A stretch of 64,000 bases of DNA from Neorhizobium huautlense (GCF_030811685.1 NZ_JAUSRF010000024.1:23965-87964), one strand, 5' to 3'. Positions 51,972 through 61,262 are shown, counted from the stretch's first letter. Numbers and translations: made by a program. The notes: a model not told the origin generated them from the sequence alone.

Positions 51972-53284
51972 CCGACGTGGTTTCCTCCCCCGCCGGCGTG
52001 ATCGACAAGCCCGCCCGCCGCGATATCGGCATTAAGCGCCGTTACCGTGCAGAGCGCCGTTTTCGCGCCTATGGCATTGCCGCGCTGTCCTTCGGCCTTC
52101 TGTTCCTTGCTCTGCTGCTGTGGTCGGTCGTTTCGAAGGGTTACACGGCCTTCCAGCAGACGATGATCACCGTTCCGGTCGAGTTTTCCGAGCAGATCAT
52201 CGACAAGGATAACGAGCGTGCCACCGATCCGCAGAAGCTGATGACGGCGAACTACCCGATCGTCGCCCGCAATGCGGTGGCCAAGGCGCTTGGCGTTGCC
52301 GAAAACGACACCGCCGGCCTGCGCGCCGTCAACCAGATGATTTCGAACGGTGTTCGCGGTCAGTTGCGCGACATGGTCCTTGCCAATCCGCAGATCATCG
52401 GCACCACGCAGACGGTGTCCTTGCTCGCCGCCGGTGATATCGACAGCGCCTTCAAGGGCCAGATCGACCTCTCTGTCACCGAGCAGAACCGCAAGATTTC
52501 CGACCGGCAGGTCGGCTGGATGAACCAGCTGGTGGAAGCCGGCGCGCTCGGCAAACATTTCAACACCGGTATTTTCGTCAACGGCAATTCCAGCCGTCCG
52601 GAAGCAGCCGGCGTCGGTGTCGCGCTGATCGGTTCGTTCTACATGATGCTGATCGTGCTCGTGCTGTCGCTGCCGATCGGTGTTGCCGCCTCGATCTATC
52701 TCGAGGAGTTCGCTCCGAAGAACAGGCTCACCGACCTGATCGAGGTGAACATCAACAACCTCGCGGCCGTGCCGTCGATCGTTTACGGTCTGCTCGGTCT
52801 TGCCGTCTTCATCAACTTCATGGAACTGCCGCGTTCGGCCTCGCTGGTCGGCGGTCTGGTCCTGACGCTGATGACGCTGCCGACCATCATCATCGCCACC
52901 CGCGCGGCCCTGAAGGCGGTACCACCGTCGATCCGCGCGGCGGCCCTCGGCCTCGGCGCCTCGAAGATGCAGACCATCTTCCATCACGTTCTGCCGCTTG
53001 CCATGCCGGGCATTCTCACCGGCACCATCATCGGCCTGGCGCACGCGCTCGGCGAAACCGCGCCGCTTCTCCTGATCGGCATGGTCGCCTTCGTCGCCAA
53101 CTATCCGACCACCCCCATGGATCCGTCCACGGCCCTGCCGGTGCAGATCTACATGTGGGCCAACGAGGCGGAACGCGCCTTCGTCGAAAGAACCTCGGGA
53201 GCGATCATCATCCTGCTCCTGTTCCTCATTGTCATGAATGTCGGTGCAATCCTGTTGCGCCGCCGCTTCGAACGGCGCTGGTAG
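51968..53284 (+). CDS. pstA: Phosphate ABC transporter permease PstA
   Basis: 438 residues. Like PstC it has a long N-terminal half, here a periplasmic loop at about 60-200. The core carries PSIVYGLLGLAVFINFM and the EAA loop AVPPSIRAAALGLGASKMQT. Its ATG shares ATGA with the pstC stop, so translation is coupled. Confidence 0.94.
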   Translation: MTDVVSSPAGVIDKPARRDIGIKRRYRAERRFRAYGIAALSFGLLFLALLLWSVVSKGYTAFQQTMITVPVEFSEQIIDKDNERATDPQKLMTANYPIVARNAVAKALGVAENDTAGLRAVNQMISNGVRGQLRDMVLANPQIIGTTQTVSLLAAGDIDSAFKGQIDLSVTEQNRKISDRQVGWMNQLVEAGALGKHFNTGIFVNGNSSRPEAAGVGVALIGSFYMMLIVLVLSLPIGVAASIYLEEFAPKNRLTDLIEVNINNLAAVPSIVYGLLGLAVFINFMELPRSASLVGGLVLTLMTLPTIIIATRAALKAVPPSIRAAALGLGASKMQTIFHHVLPLAMPGILTGTIIGLAHALGETAPLLLIGMVAFVANYPTTPMDPSTALPVQIYMWANEAERAFVERTSGAIIILLLFLIVMNVGAILLRRRFERRW

Positions 53285-53297
53285 AAGGAGCTCTGTT

Positions 53298-54113
53298 ATG
53301 AACATGATGTCTGAAGCAGCAGTGGAAAAGGCGCTGGACAAGAAAATGAATGACATGACCTACAAGATGATCGGCAACGACGTATCCGTCTATTACGGCG
53401 AGAAGCGCGCCCTGTTCGACGTCAACCTCAACGTTCGCGAAAACACGGTCACTGCCCTTATCGGCCCGTCGGGCTGCGGCAAGTCGACCTTCCTGCGCAC
53501 GTTGAACCGCATGAACGACACGATCGAGGGCTGCCGCGTCACCGGCAAGATCACCCTCGACGGCGATGATATCTACGACAAGGAAATCGACGTCGTGGAA
53601 CTGCGCGCCCGCGTCGGCATGGTGTTCCAGAAGCCGAACCCGTTCCCGAAGTCGATCTACGAAAACATCGCCTACGGTCCGCGCATCCACGGTCTGGCCC
53701 GCAACAAGGCCGATCTCGACCAGATCGTCGAGGCCAGCCTGCAGCGCGCAGGTCTCTGGACGGAAGTCAAGGATCGCCTGCATGAAGGCGGCACCGGCCT
53801 TTCCGGTGGTCAGCAGCAGCGTCTGTGCATTGCACGCGCGGTTGCCGTTTCGCCGGAAGTCATCCTGATGGACGAACCCTGTTCGGCGCTTGACCCGATC
53901 GCAACCGCAAAGGTCGAGGAACTCATCCACGAACTGCGCGCCAACTACACGATCGTCATCGTCACGCACTCCATGCAGCAGGCGGCCCGCGTTTCGCAGC
54001 GCACGGCCATGTTCCACCTTGGCCAGCTGGTCGAGGAAAACGACACCGACAAGATGTTCACCAACCCTGATGACCAGCGCACGCAGGATTACATCATGGG
54101 CCGCTTCGGCTGA
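53298..54113 (+). CDS. pstB: Phosphate ABC transporter ATP-binding protein
   Basis: 271 residues. Walker A is GPSGCGKST, signature LSGGQQQRLCIARA, Walker B VILMDEPCSALDPIA, switch VTHSMQQA. GAAGGAG lies 7 bases before the ATG at 53298. It powers PstCA and joins PhoU in signalling to PhoR. Confidence 0.96.
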   Translation: MNMMSEAAVEKALDKKMNDMTYKMIGNDVSVYYGEKRALFDVNLNVRENTVTALIGPSGCGKSTFLRTLNRMNDTIEGCRVTGKITLDGDDIYDKEIDVVELRARVGMVFQKPNPFPKSIYENIAYGPRIHGLARNKADLDQIVEASLQRAGLWTEVKDRLHEGGTGLSGGQQQRLCIARAVAVSPEVILMDEPCSALDPIATAKVEELIHELRANYTIVIVTHSMQQAARVSQRTAMFHLGQLVEENDTDKMFTNPDDQRTQDYIMGRFG

Positions 54114-54165
54114 TCCGGGTCTTTGACCCGATTTGCCAGAGTTTAAGACATCAAGGATTAGAAAA

Positions 54166-54879
54166 ATGGCTTCGACCCATATTCTTTCGGCCTACGACGA
54201 AGAACTGAAATACCTGAACCGCCGCATTTCCGAGATGGGCGGTCTGGCAGAGCAGATGTGCGGCGATGCCGTACGTGCTCTGGTCAATTCCGACACCGCG
54301 CTTGCCCAAAAAATCATTTCGGATGACGTGATCCTCGACCACGCCGAGCGCGAAATCCAGGACAAGGCGATCGTCACCATCGCCAAGCGCCAGCCGATGG
54401 CAGCCGACCTTCGCGAAATCATCGGCACGTTGCGTATCGCCGCCGACCTCGAGCGCGTCGGCGATCTGGGCAAGAACACTGCCAAGCGCGTCATCGCCGT
54501 GCAGGGCACCGGCGTTCCGCGCAAGCTGGCCCGTGGCCTTGAGCATCTCTCCGAACTGGCTCTCGTGCAGCTCAAGGACGTTCTCGACGTGTTTGCCAGC
54601 CGTTCGGCCGAGAAGGCGGAAATCATCCGCGCTCGCGACGAGGAAATCGACGCGATGTACACGTCGCTGTTCCGCGAGCTTCTGACCTACATGATGGAAG
54701 ATCCGCGCAACATCACCTCGTGCACGCATCTTCTGTTCTGCGCCAAGAACATCGAGCGTATCGGCGACCACGCCACCAACATCGCCGAGACCATCTATTA
54801 CATCAAGACCGGCGCCCAGCTCGAAGGCGAACGTCCGAAGGACGATACGGCAAACACGGTTGGTGCGCCCGCCGAGTGA
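54166..54879 (+). CDS. phoU: Phosphate signalling regulator PhoU
   Basis: 237 residues of two PhoU three-helix bundles. Metal-binding motifs EREIQDKAI and RVGDLGKNTAKR in the first repeat, and RIGDHATNIAE in the second, are intact. It keeps PhoR as a phosphatase when phosphate is ample. The ATG at 54166 follows AAGGA. Confidence 0.95.
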   Translation: MASTHILSAYDEELKYLNRRISEMGGLAEQMCGDAVRALVNSDTALAQKIISDDVILDHAEREIQDKAIVTIAKRQPMAADLREIIGTLRIAADLERVGDLGKNTAKRVIAVQGTGVPRKLARGLEHLSELALVQLKDVLDVFASRSAEKAEIIRARDEEIDAMYTSLFRELLTYMMEDPRNITSCTHLLFCAKNIERIGDHATNIAETIYYIKTGAQLEGERPKDDTANTVGAPAE

Positions 54880-54904
54880 CGGGTGAAACGGAGTAGACCA
54901 GAAC

Positions 54905-55588
54905 ATGCTACCCAAGATCGCGGTCGTTGAAGACGAAGAAGCACTGAGCGTGCTTCTTCGCTACAATCTCGAAGCCGAAGGATATGAAGTCGAAACCGTT
55001 CTGCGCGGTGACGAGGCCGAAATCCGACTTCAGGAACGCGTTCCTGACCTTCTCATCCTCGACTGGATGCTGCCGGGGGTTTCCGGCATCGAACTGTGCC
55101 GTCGCCTGCGCATGCGGCCGGAGACCGAGCGTCTGCCGATCATCATGTTGACGGCGCGTGGCGAGGAAAGCGAACGTGTTCGGGGTCTGGCGACCGGCGC
55201 CGACGATTACGTCGTCAAGCCGTTCTCCACGCCGGAACTGATGGCCCGCGTCAAGGCGATGTTGCGCCGTGCCAAGCCAGAAGTGTTGTCGAGCGTTCTT
55301 AAATGCGGCGATATCGAGCTGGATCGCGAGACTCATCGCGTTCACCGCAAGACCCGCGAAGTGCGCCTCGGCCCGACCGAATTCCGTCTTCTGGAATTCC
55401 TCATGGTGTCTCCGGGCCGCGTCTTTTCGCGCTCGCAGCTGCTGGATGGCGTCTGGGGTCACGATATCTATGTGGACGAGCGCACCGTCGACGTGCATGT
55501 CGGCCGCCTGCGCAAGGCGCTGAACTTTTCCAACATGCAGGATGTCATCCGCACCGTTCGCGGCGCTGGATATTCCATGGAAGCCTGA
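54905..55588 (+). CDS. phoB: Phosphate regulon response regulator
   Basis: OmpR-family regulator, 227 residues. The receiver has VEDEEALS, the phosphorylated aspartate in LILDWMLPG and the lysine in DDYVVKPFS. The winged helix has ELDRETHRVHR and RTVDVHVGRLRKALN. It begins 25 bases after phoU. It ends the phoR-pstSCAB-phoU-phoB locus and is followed by a terminator. Confidence 0.96.
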   Translation: MLPKIAVVEDEEALSVLLRYNLEAEGYEVETVLRGDEAEIRLQERVPDLLILDWMLPGVSGIELCRRLRMRPETERLPIIMLTARGEESERVRGLATGADDYVVKPFSTPELMARVKAMLRRAKPEVLSSVLKCGDIELDRETHRVHRKTREVRLGPTEFRLLEFLMVSPGRVFSRSQLLDGVWGHDIYVDERTVDVHVGRLRKALNFSNMQDVIRTVRGAGYSMEA

Positions 55589-55612
55589 TCGGTTTCATCG
55601 GATCGGAATGAG

Positions 55613-55645
55613 AATGGCCCGGATGCGTTTGCGTCCGGGCCATTT
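55613..55645. terminator. Terminator after phoB
   Basis: AATGGCCCGGA and TCCGGGCCATT form an 11-bp stem with a 10-base loop. It lies 24 bases past the stop and 17 before the convergent stop, so it can serve both genes. Confidence 0.8.
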
Positions 55646-55661
55646 GTCATTCTGCAAGTGT

Positions 55662-56105
55662 TTACTCTGCTGGAGCCTGTGTCGTCTGGCTCCATTCCGG
55701 CAGCGGAAAGATCCTGTCATAGGCCATGTTGAAGAAAAACGCGTAGATCAGGTAGAAGGTGGCGAACGAGATATCCATCACCAGTGCCTGCCAGATCGTC
55801 ACGCCGAGATACCAGGCGATGAAGGGCAGGAGCGCGATCAAAAGGCCAAGCTCAAACAGCACGGTATGGGCAATACGCAGCGGCATCGTCTTCAGCGTGG
55901 TGCCGCGAAATTTCTGCATCAGATGGTCGAAGCCGAGATTGTAGACGTAATTCCAGGCCGTCGCGAGTGTGGCTGAAACAATGCCGACGACGCCGACATG
56001 TTCGACCGGAAGATGGAACACGAAGGATGCGAGCGGCGTGAAAAGCGCAAGCCCGATGACTTCAAAGCTGATGGCATGGCGAATACGGTCGCGCACTGTG
56101 CGCAT
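55662..56105 (-). CDS. PACE-family (BTP domain) efflux transporter
   Basis: 147 residues with four membrane helices in two repeated pairs. The conserved helix-1 glutamate is in RIRHAISFEVIGLALFTPL, and the repeat recurs as RIAHTVLFELGLLIALLP. This is the proteobacterial antimicrobial compound efflux family (AceI type), which exports biocides or short diamines. The ATG at 56105 follows AGGGG; a longer frame upstream is not used. Confidence 0.88.
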   Translation of the reverse strand: MRTVRDRIRHAISFEVIGLALFTPLASFVFHLPVEHVGVVGIVSATLATAWNYVYNLGFDHLMQKFRGTTLKTMPLRIAHTVLFELGLLIALLPFIAWYLGVTIWQALVMDISFATFYLIYAFFFNMAYDRIFPLPEWSQTTQAPAE

Positions 56106-56322
56106 GGTCAACCCCTTGGGTTTTGGCCGGGCCGTCCCGGTGTTTATGCCCAATACGGGGGAGGTCGTCCTCGCGAGCCGTAATTAAGTGTTTGCCCATC
56201 TATTGGCAAGTGGCCTTGTCGCAAACCTGCCTTGCAGATGGGCAAATGCCGGATTTTCGGCCACAAAAAAAGCGGGTCGCAAAACCCGCTTTTCGATCTC
56301 GTCCTCGTGTGTGCCTGCCGGA

Positions 56323-56874
56323 TCAAGAGGCGCGGGCAACCGCCTTGTTGCGGCGCTCGTTGACCGGCTGGTAGGCCATGCGGCCGTGGTATTTGCAGTA
56401 AGGCGAATTGTCCGGGGATTCAGCGCCGCAGAAGTGGAAATCGTCCTTCAGCGGGTCGCCCATCGGCCACTTGCAGGTGCGCTCTGTCAGTTCCGTCAGC
56501 GCCAGCTTGCGGTTGATCGGAACAACGATGTTGCCAGCCGGCTTGTAGACGGCGACTTCCTGCGCGTCGTCCATTTCCATCTCTTCGCGCACCATGGTGG
56601 CGCCGACCGGGCGCTGTACGGTACGGGTCTGCGGACGTGCCGCAAAATTGCTCTGCGGACGCGGCGCCGAAGACGCTACGCGCTTTGCCGCCGGGCGCGG
56701 TGTCGCGCTGGTGGCACCACCGGCCTTCGCTCGGCCAGGCAGGTTGAGGCGATGGACTTTGCCAATCACCGCGTTACGGCTTACGCCTCCAAGTTGCGCC
56801 GCGATCTGGCTGGCGCTCAGGCCTTCAGCCCATAATTTCGTCAGTCGCTCGACCCGCTCGTCAGTCCAGTTCAT
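56323..56874 (-). CDS. gcrA: Cell-cycle regulator GcrA
   Basis: 183 residues. The N-terminus is the GcrA helix-turn-helix that reads methylated GANTC (NWTDERVERLTKLWAEGLSA, then VSRNAVIGKVHRLNLPGR). A proline/alanine-rich linker follows. The C-terminal sigma-70 contact domain carries CKWPMGDP, FHFCG and YCKYHGRMAY. GcrA is a co-activator with CcrM in alphaproteobacteria. Its upstream region has seven GANTC sites and a near-match CtrA box. Confidence 0.96.
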   Translation of the reverse strand: MNWTDERVERLTKLWAEGLSASQIAAQLGGVSRNAVIGKVHRLNLPGRAKAGGATSATPRPAAKRVASSAPRPQSNFAARPQTRTVQRPVGATMVREEMEMDDAQEVAVYKPAGNIVVPINRKLALTELTERTCKWPMGDPLKDDFHFCGAESPDNSPYCKYHGRMAYQPVNERRNKAVARAS

Positions 56875-56909
56875 GCTATCTCTCCGCCGTGAGGTGCTGA
56901 ACGTGGCTT

Positions 56910-57099
56910 GAATCGGTCACCGCTCCGGCGAAGGAATCCGCCAGAAAATACTACATCTATACTTTTGGTGACTAGTTCCGCCGCATGCAGCCTAGTAATT
57001 GACGATTAACCTAGTGTGGGGCTGACTCCGTGGCAAGAGTCGGGCGAATCACTGCGAATCGATTTCCGTGTTTTCCCCAACTTGCTGCCCTTGAGAGTC
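56910..57099. promoter_or_regulatory. Dense GANTC (CcrM) cluster in the gcrA/argD intergenic region
   Basis: GANTC occurs at 56910, 56934, 57024, 57037, 57046, 57056 and 57095, seven in 190 bases; random expectation is under one, and GANTC is usually rare in these genomes. Four lie within 37 bases. CcrM methylation of these sites could set the timing of gcrA and perhaps of argD. Confidence 0.75.
56995..57009 (-). promoter_or_regulatory. Near-match CtrA box upstream of gcrA
   Basis: On the minus strand TTAATCGTCAATTAC reads TTAA-N7-TTAC, close to the CtrA consensus TTAA-N7-TTAAC. It is 121 bases upstream of the gcrA start. In Caulobacter CtrA represses gcrA. Confidence 0.45.
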
Positions 57100-57209
57100 A
57101 TATATGTCACAGCTTCCGGGCGAGTGACGGTCGCGCGCAATAGAGTTGTTTTCAAGGCATTGAAAGCAGTTTTGTTGACAGCACACAGGGAAATGCCGAT
57201 AGTGCCCAC

Positions 57210-57233
57210 GCCGCCTGTCCAGGCGGCATTTTT
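57210..57233 (+). terminator. Intrinsic terminator upstream of argD
   Basis: GCCGCCT and AGGCGGC form a 7-bp stem with a GTCC tetraloop, followed by ATTTTTAATTT. It points rightward and sits 60 bases before the argD ATG with no gene before it on that strand. It may end a small RNA starting near 57100 or attenuate argD. Confidence 0.7.
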
Positions 57234-57292
57234 AATTTCGGCGACACGGGTCGCCATCTGGTTTCCACCAGTTTCAAGGAGTGAATGTCGCC

Positions 57293-58489
57293 ATGGCTGA
57301 AGCCGCGCTTTTCGACACGTTTGCCCGGGCTCCGCTGCGCTTCGAGCGCGGCGAAGGCGTTTGGCTTGTGACGGAACGCGGCGAGCGATATCTCGATTTT
57401 GGCGCGGGCGTCGCGGTCACCTCCTGCGGTCATTCCAATCCGCACCTGGTCGAAGCGCTGAAGTCGCAGGCCGAAAAAGTCTGGCACCTGTCCAACCTTT
57501 ACGAGATCCCCGAGCAGGAGCGCCTCGCCCGTCGGCTGACGGAGGCGACGTTTGCAGACAAGGTGTTCTTCACCAATTCGGGTGCGGAAGCGCTGGAATG
57601 CGCCATCAAGACGGCGCGCCGTTACCACTATTCCAAGGGCAATCCGGAAAAATTCCACATCATCACCTTCGAAGGTGCCTTCCACGGCCGCACGATCGCG
57701 ACGATCGCTGCCGGTGGCCAGGAAAAGTACATGGAAGGTTTCGGCCCCAAGGCTCAGGGTTTCGATCAGGTGCCGTTCGGTGATCTCGAGGCGCTCAATG
57801 CTGCCATCAACGAAAACACCGGCGCCCTGCTGATCGAGCCGATCCAGGGCGAGGGCGGCGTACGGTCCGTTCCGAAGGAATTCATGCGCGAGCTGCGCCG
57901 CATCTGCGATGAAAAGGGCCTGCTGCTGATCCTCGACGAGGTTCAGACCGGCGTCGGCCGTACGGGTAAGTTTTTTGCGCACGAGTGGCTGGGCATCACC
58001 CCTGATATCATGGCGATCGCCAAGGGCATCGGCGGCGGTTTTCCGTTCGGCGCCTGCCTTGCAACGGCAGAGGCCGCCTCCGGCATGAAGCCCGGCATCC
58101 ATGGTACGACCTATGGCGGCAATCCGCTGGCCATGGCCTGCGGTAATGCCGTGCTCGATATCGTTCTTGCTGACGGTTTCCTCGAAAACGTCCGTGATGT
58201 CGCGCTGGTCTTCCGCCAGGGGCTGGCGGCACTGAAGGATCGTTTCCCGGACGTGATCGAGGATATTCGCGGCGAGGGGCTGCTGCTCGGCATCAAGGCA
58301 AAAATCCCGGCCGGCGATCTCGTGACCGGCCTGCGCAACGAAAAGATGCTGGCCGTGCCGGCTGGCGACAATGTCGTGCGCCTGCTGCCGCCGCTGGTTG
58401 TCACCGCCGAAGAGGCCCGCGAAGGTCTGGCCCGTATCGAACGCGCGGCGGAAGCACTCACCGCTGAACAGTTGAAAAAAACCGCCTGA
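57293..58489 (+). CDS. argD: Acetylornithine aminotransferase
   Basis: PLP enzyme of arginine synthesis, 398 residues, class III. Motifs are TNSGAEALECAIKTAR, ILDEVQTGVGRTG and the PLP lysine in IMAIAKGIGGGFP. The ATG at 57293 has AAGGAG about 11 bases upstream; an earlier GTG at 57281 overlaps that site. argF follows after 52 bases, so argD-argF-hslO may be one operon. A terminator before the ATG implies attenuation or a separate small transcript. Confidence 0.94.
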   Translation: MAEAALFDTFARAPLRFERGEGVWLVTERGERYLDFGAGVAVTSCGHSNPHLVEALKSQAEKVWHLSNLYEIPEQERLARRLTEATFADKVFFTNSGAEALECAIKTARRYHYSKGNPEKFHIITFEGAFHGRTIATIAAGGQEKYMEGFGPKAQGFDQVPFGDLEALNAAINENTGALLIEPIQGEGGVRSVPKEFMRELRRICDEKGLLLILDEVQTGVGRTGKFFAHEWLGITPDIMAIAKGIGGGFPFGACLATAEAASGMKPGIHGTTYGGNPLAMACGNAVLDIVLADGFLENVRDVALVFRQGLAALKDRFPDVIEDIRGEGLLLGIKAKIPAGDLVTGLRNEKMLAVPAGDNVVRLLPPLVVTAEEAREGLARIERAAEALTAEQLKKTA

Positions 58490-58541
58490 GGGGCAGGGAG
58501 GGGACGCCGTTTCGGGTTCCCTCGTGAAGGGAATATTTGAA

Positions 58542-59459
58542 ATGGCATCTCCCAAGCATTTTCTGGATCTGTCCGAAGTCTCGAAGCAGGATCTGCGCAC
58601 GATCCTTGATGACGCCAAGGTCCGGAAGGCCGCCACCAAGGCGGGCACCGCGGACAAGCCGCTGGCCGGCAAGATGCTGGCCATGATCTTTGAAAAGCCG
58701 TCCACCCGCACGCGCGTTTCCTTCGATGTCGGCATGCGCCAGCTTGGCGGCGAAACGCTGTTCCTGTCCGGCACGGAAATGCAGCTCGGCCGCGCCGAAA
58801 CCATCGGTGACACCGCCAAGGTGCTGTCGCGTTATGTCGATGCGATCATGATCCGCACCACCGATCACAGGCGCCTGATCGAGCTTGCCGAACACGCCAC
58901 CGTGCCGGTCATCAACGCTTTGACCGACGACACGCATCCCTGCCAGATCATGGCCGACCTGATGACGTTCGAGGAGCATCGCGGCTCCGTCGAAGGCAAG
59001 ACCTTTGCCTGGACCGGTGACGGCAACAACGTGCTGCATTCCTTCGTCGAAGGTGCCGCCCGGTTCGGCTACACGATGAACATGGCCGTTCCGATGGGTT
59101 CCGAGCCGCACGACAAGTTCATGAACTGGGCGCGCAACAATGGCGGCGACGTCAAGCTCTACCATGATGCCGAACAGGCGGTGGCAGGCGTCGACATGGT
59201 GGTGACCGATACCTGGGTGTCGATGAACCAGGAGCACAAGGCGCGCGGCCACAACATCTTCCAGCCCTATCAGGTCAATGATGCGTTGATGAGCAAAGCC
59301 AAGGACGACGCGCTGTTCATGCACTGCCTGCCGGCCCATCGCGGCGAGGAAGTCACCGACGCCGTCATCGACGGCCCGCAGTCGGTCGTTTTCGACGAGG
59401 CGGAAAACCGCCTGCACGCGCAGAAGTCGATCCTTGCCTGGTGCTTTGGCGCCGTCTGA
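58542..59459 (+). CDS. argF: Ornithine carbamoyltransferase
   Basis: Forms citrulline from ornithine and carbamoyl phosphate. 305 residues. Carbamoyl phosphate motif FEKPSTRTRVSF, then HPCQIMADL and the ornithine motif MHCLPAHRGEEV. The ATG at 58542 has AAGGGA 9 bases upstream. Confidence 0.96.
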   Translation: MASPKHFLDLSEVSKQDLRTILDDAKVRKAATKAGTADKPLAGKMLAMIFEKPSTRTRVSFDVGMRQLGGETLFLSGTEMQLGRAETIGDTAKVLSRYVDAIMIRTTDHRRLIELAEHATVPVINALTDDTHPCQIMADLMTFEEHRGSVEGKTFAWTGDGNNVLHSFVEGAARFGYTMNMAVPMGSEPHDKFMNWARNNGGDVKLYHDAEQAVAGVDMVVTDTWVSMNQEHKARGHNIFQPYQVNDALMSKAKDDALFMHCLPAHRGEEVTDAVIDGPQSVVFDEAENRLHAQKSILAWCFGAV

Positions 59460-59659
59460 GGTCTGATCTTTGAGGATAAGGGCGCCGGCTTGAATTCGGC
59501 TGCGGCCCACACCACCTCTTGCACTTCCAATACGCCGGGCGGCATGGCTGCGCCGGCGTTTCAACATATATGAGCGTCGTCTTTTGCCCGGCCAGCGGTT
59601 CCGCTTGGCGGGGGCATATGTCAGATTGATGGGACAGACCGGCGCAGAAGGAGCGGAAA

Positions 59660-60649
59660 ATGGCAGAAGCAACCGTTGAACTGAACGATCTCAGCCTTGC
59701 CGGTGATGATCGCGTCGTACCCTTTCAGGTCGAAGGTCTGGATGTGCGCGGCCGTGCGGTTCAGCTCGGGCCGATGTTGAACACCATCCTTGCCCGTCAT
59801 GATTATCCGGCGCCGGTCGCACGCCTGCTGGCTGAATCGCTGGTGCTCACCGCGCTGCTCGGGACCTCGCTCAAATTCTCCGGCAAGTTCACGGTGCAGA
59901 CCAAGGGTGATGGTCCGGTCGATCTGCTGGTTGCCGACTTCTCGACACCTGATGCCCTGCGCGCTTATGCCCGGTATGACGAGGACGCGCTTGCCGCTGC
60001 CGTCGAGGCCGGCAAGACGGCGCCGCAGGAATTGCTGGGCGAGGGCATTCTCGCCTTCACCATCGATCAGGGCATGGGCATGCAGCCCTATCAGGGCATC
60101 GTGCCGCTCGATGGCTCCACGCTGGAAGAGATTGCCGGTGTCTATTTCCGCCAGTCGGAACAGATCCCCACCAAGGTACGCCTCGGGGTCGCCGAACTGC
60201 TCGACCGCGATGATGACGGCAAGCCGCGCCACAACTGGCGGGCCGGCGGCATCGTCGCGCAGTTCCTGCCGCAGGCGCCCGAGCGCATGCGCCAGCCGGA
60301 CCTGCATGGCGGTGATGGCGACGAGCGTGAGGAGGCCCATGCCGGTGACGATGCATGGTCGGAAGCCCGCATGCTCGTTGAGACGGTCGATACGGACGAG
60401 TTGACCGACCCGCAGGTCGGCATCGAACGGCTGCTCTACCGCCTTTTTCACGAGCGCGGTGTCAGGATCTATGAGCCGCAGCAGGTGTTCGACCGCTGCA
60501 GCTGCTCGCGCGACAAGATCAAGGGCGTGCTCTCTGGTTTCACGGCTGAGGAGATTGAGGCCAGCCAAGAAAACGGCCAGATCGCCGTCTCTTGCGAGTT
60601 CTGCTCGACCACCTATCGCTATGACGTGGCGGAATTCGCTGCGGCCTGA
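59660..60649 (+). CDS. hslO: Redox-activated chaperone Hsp33
   Basis: Heat- and oxidation-activated holdase, 329 residues. The redox switch has four cysteines, CSC in FDRCSCSRDKIKG and CxxC in SCEFCSTTY, which bind zinc when reduced. An insertion of about 30 acidic residues (about 213-243) before the switch is common in alphaproteobacteria. AAGGAG lies 8 bases before the ATG. It follows argF after 200 bases. Confidence 0.95.
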   Translation: MAEATVELNDLSLAGDDRVVPFQVEGLDVRGRAVQLGPMLNTILARHDYPAPVARLLAESLVLTALLGTSLKFSGKFTVQTKGDGPVDLLVADFSTPDALRAYARYDEDALAAAVEAGKTAPQELLGEGILAFTIDQGMGMQPYQGIVPLDGSTLEEIAGVYFRQSEQIPTKVRLGVAELLDRDDDGKPRHNWRAGGIVAQFLPQAPERMRQPDLHGGDGDEREEAHAGDDAWSEARMLVETVDTDELTDPQVGIERLLYRLFHERGVRIYEPQQVFDRCSCSRDKIKGVLSGFTAEEIEASQENGQIAVSCEFCSTTYRYDVAEFAAA

Positions 60650-60671
60650 TTGGTGGCAGGCGTACAAATGG

Positions 60672-60699
60672 AAAAGCCGGCATCGCAGCCGGCTTTTTT
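60672..60699. terminator. Terminator between hslO and apaG
   Basis: AAAAGCCGGC and GCCGGCTTTT form a 10-bp stem with a 6-base loop, followed by TT. It serves hslO and, with A-rich flank, also apaG on the other strand. Confidence 0.85.
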
Positions 60700-60717
60700 C
60701 ATGACGATCAACGCGGC

Positions 60718-61110
60718 TCAGTTCAAAATCCGCAGCTGTCCCGGTGAATCCAGCGAAAACGCCGGGATGTCGACGATCATCGTCTCGCCGTCATCGGTTT
60801 CCATCTGGTAGTGACCGAACATCATGCCCGAAGGCGTGTCCAACGGGCAGCCGGAGGAATATTCGTAACTGTCGCCGGGTTTCAGGTGCGGCTGTTCTCC
60901 GACCACGCCAAGGCCTTCTACCTCGTCGACCAGTCCGTTCTCATCGGTAATGTGCCAGTAGCGCTGCACGAGCCGCACCGGCTTGGAAGAATGGTTTGAA
61001 ATAACGATGCGATATCCCCAGACATAGCGGCTCTCGTCCGGATCGGATTGCTCCTCCAGATAATACGGCTCTACTTCGACTTCGATATCTTTCGTTCGCG
61101 CACTATACAT
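60718..61110 (-). CDS. apaG: ApaG-domain protein
   Basis: 130 residues, a single fibronectin-like ApaG domain: VWGYRIVISNHSSKPVRLVQ, YWHITDENG and SGMMFGHYQM. ApaG (CorD) is linked to cobalt and magnesium resistance and diadenosine tetraphosphate effects; its biochemical role is unclear. The ATG at 61110 follows GTATCGGGC. A long terminator separates it from metZ upstream on the same strand. Confidence 0.93.
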   Translation of the reverse strand: MYSARTKDIEVEVEPYYLEEQSDPDESRYVWGYRIVISNHSSKPVRLVQRYWHITDENGLVDEVEGLGVVGEQPHLKPGDSYEYSSGCPLDTPSGMMFGHYQMETDDGETMIVDIPAFSLDSPGQLRILN

Positions 61111-61169
61111 GCCCGATACACCTCATACTGATACTATCGGTATCGTATAGAGTGTGGCTCACGTCAAGA

Positions 61170-61204
61170 AATCCCGGCCGCAAAGGGCTTTTGCGGCCGG
61201 GATT
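61170..61204 (-). terminator. Terminator of metZ
   Basis: AATCCCGGCCGCAAA and TTTGCGGCCGGGATT form a perfect 15-bp stem with a 5-base loop, the strongest hairpin in the window. On the minus strand it follows metZ by 58 bases and ends in TTTC. Confidence 0.9.
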
Positions 61205-61262
61205 CCATATATTAGGGATAACTGCCATGGTAAATGGCAGCTATTTGCGTCAAATATGATAT

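Noticed and set aside
51926..53356. Long frame antisense to pstA
   Set aside because: Mirror of the pstA codons; composition unlike real proteins here.
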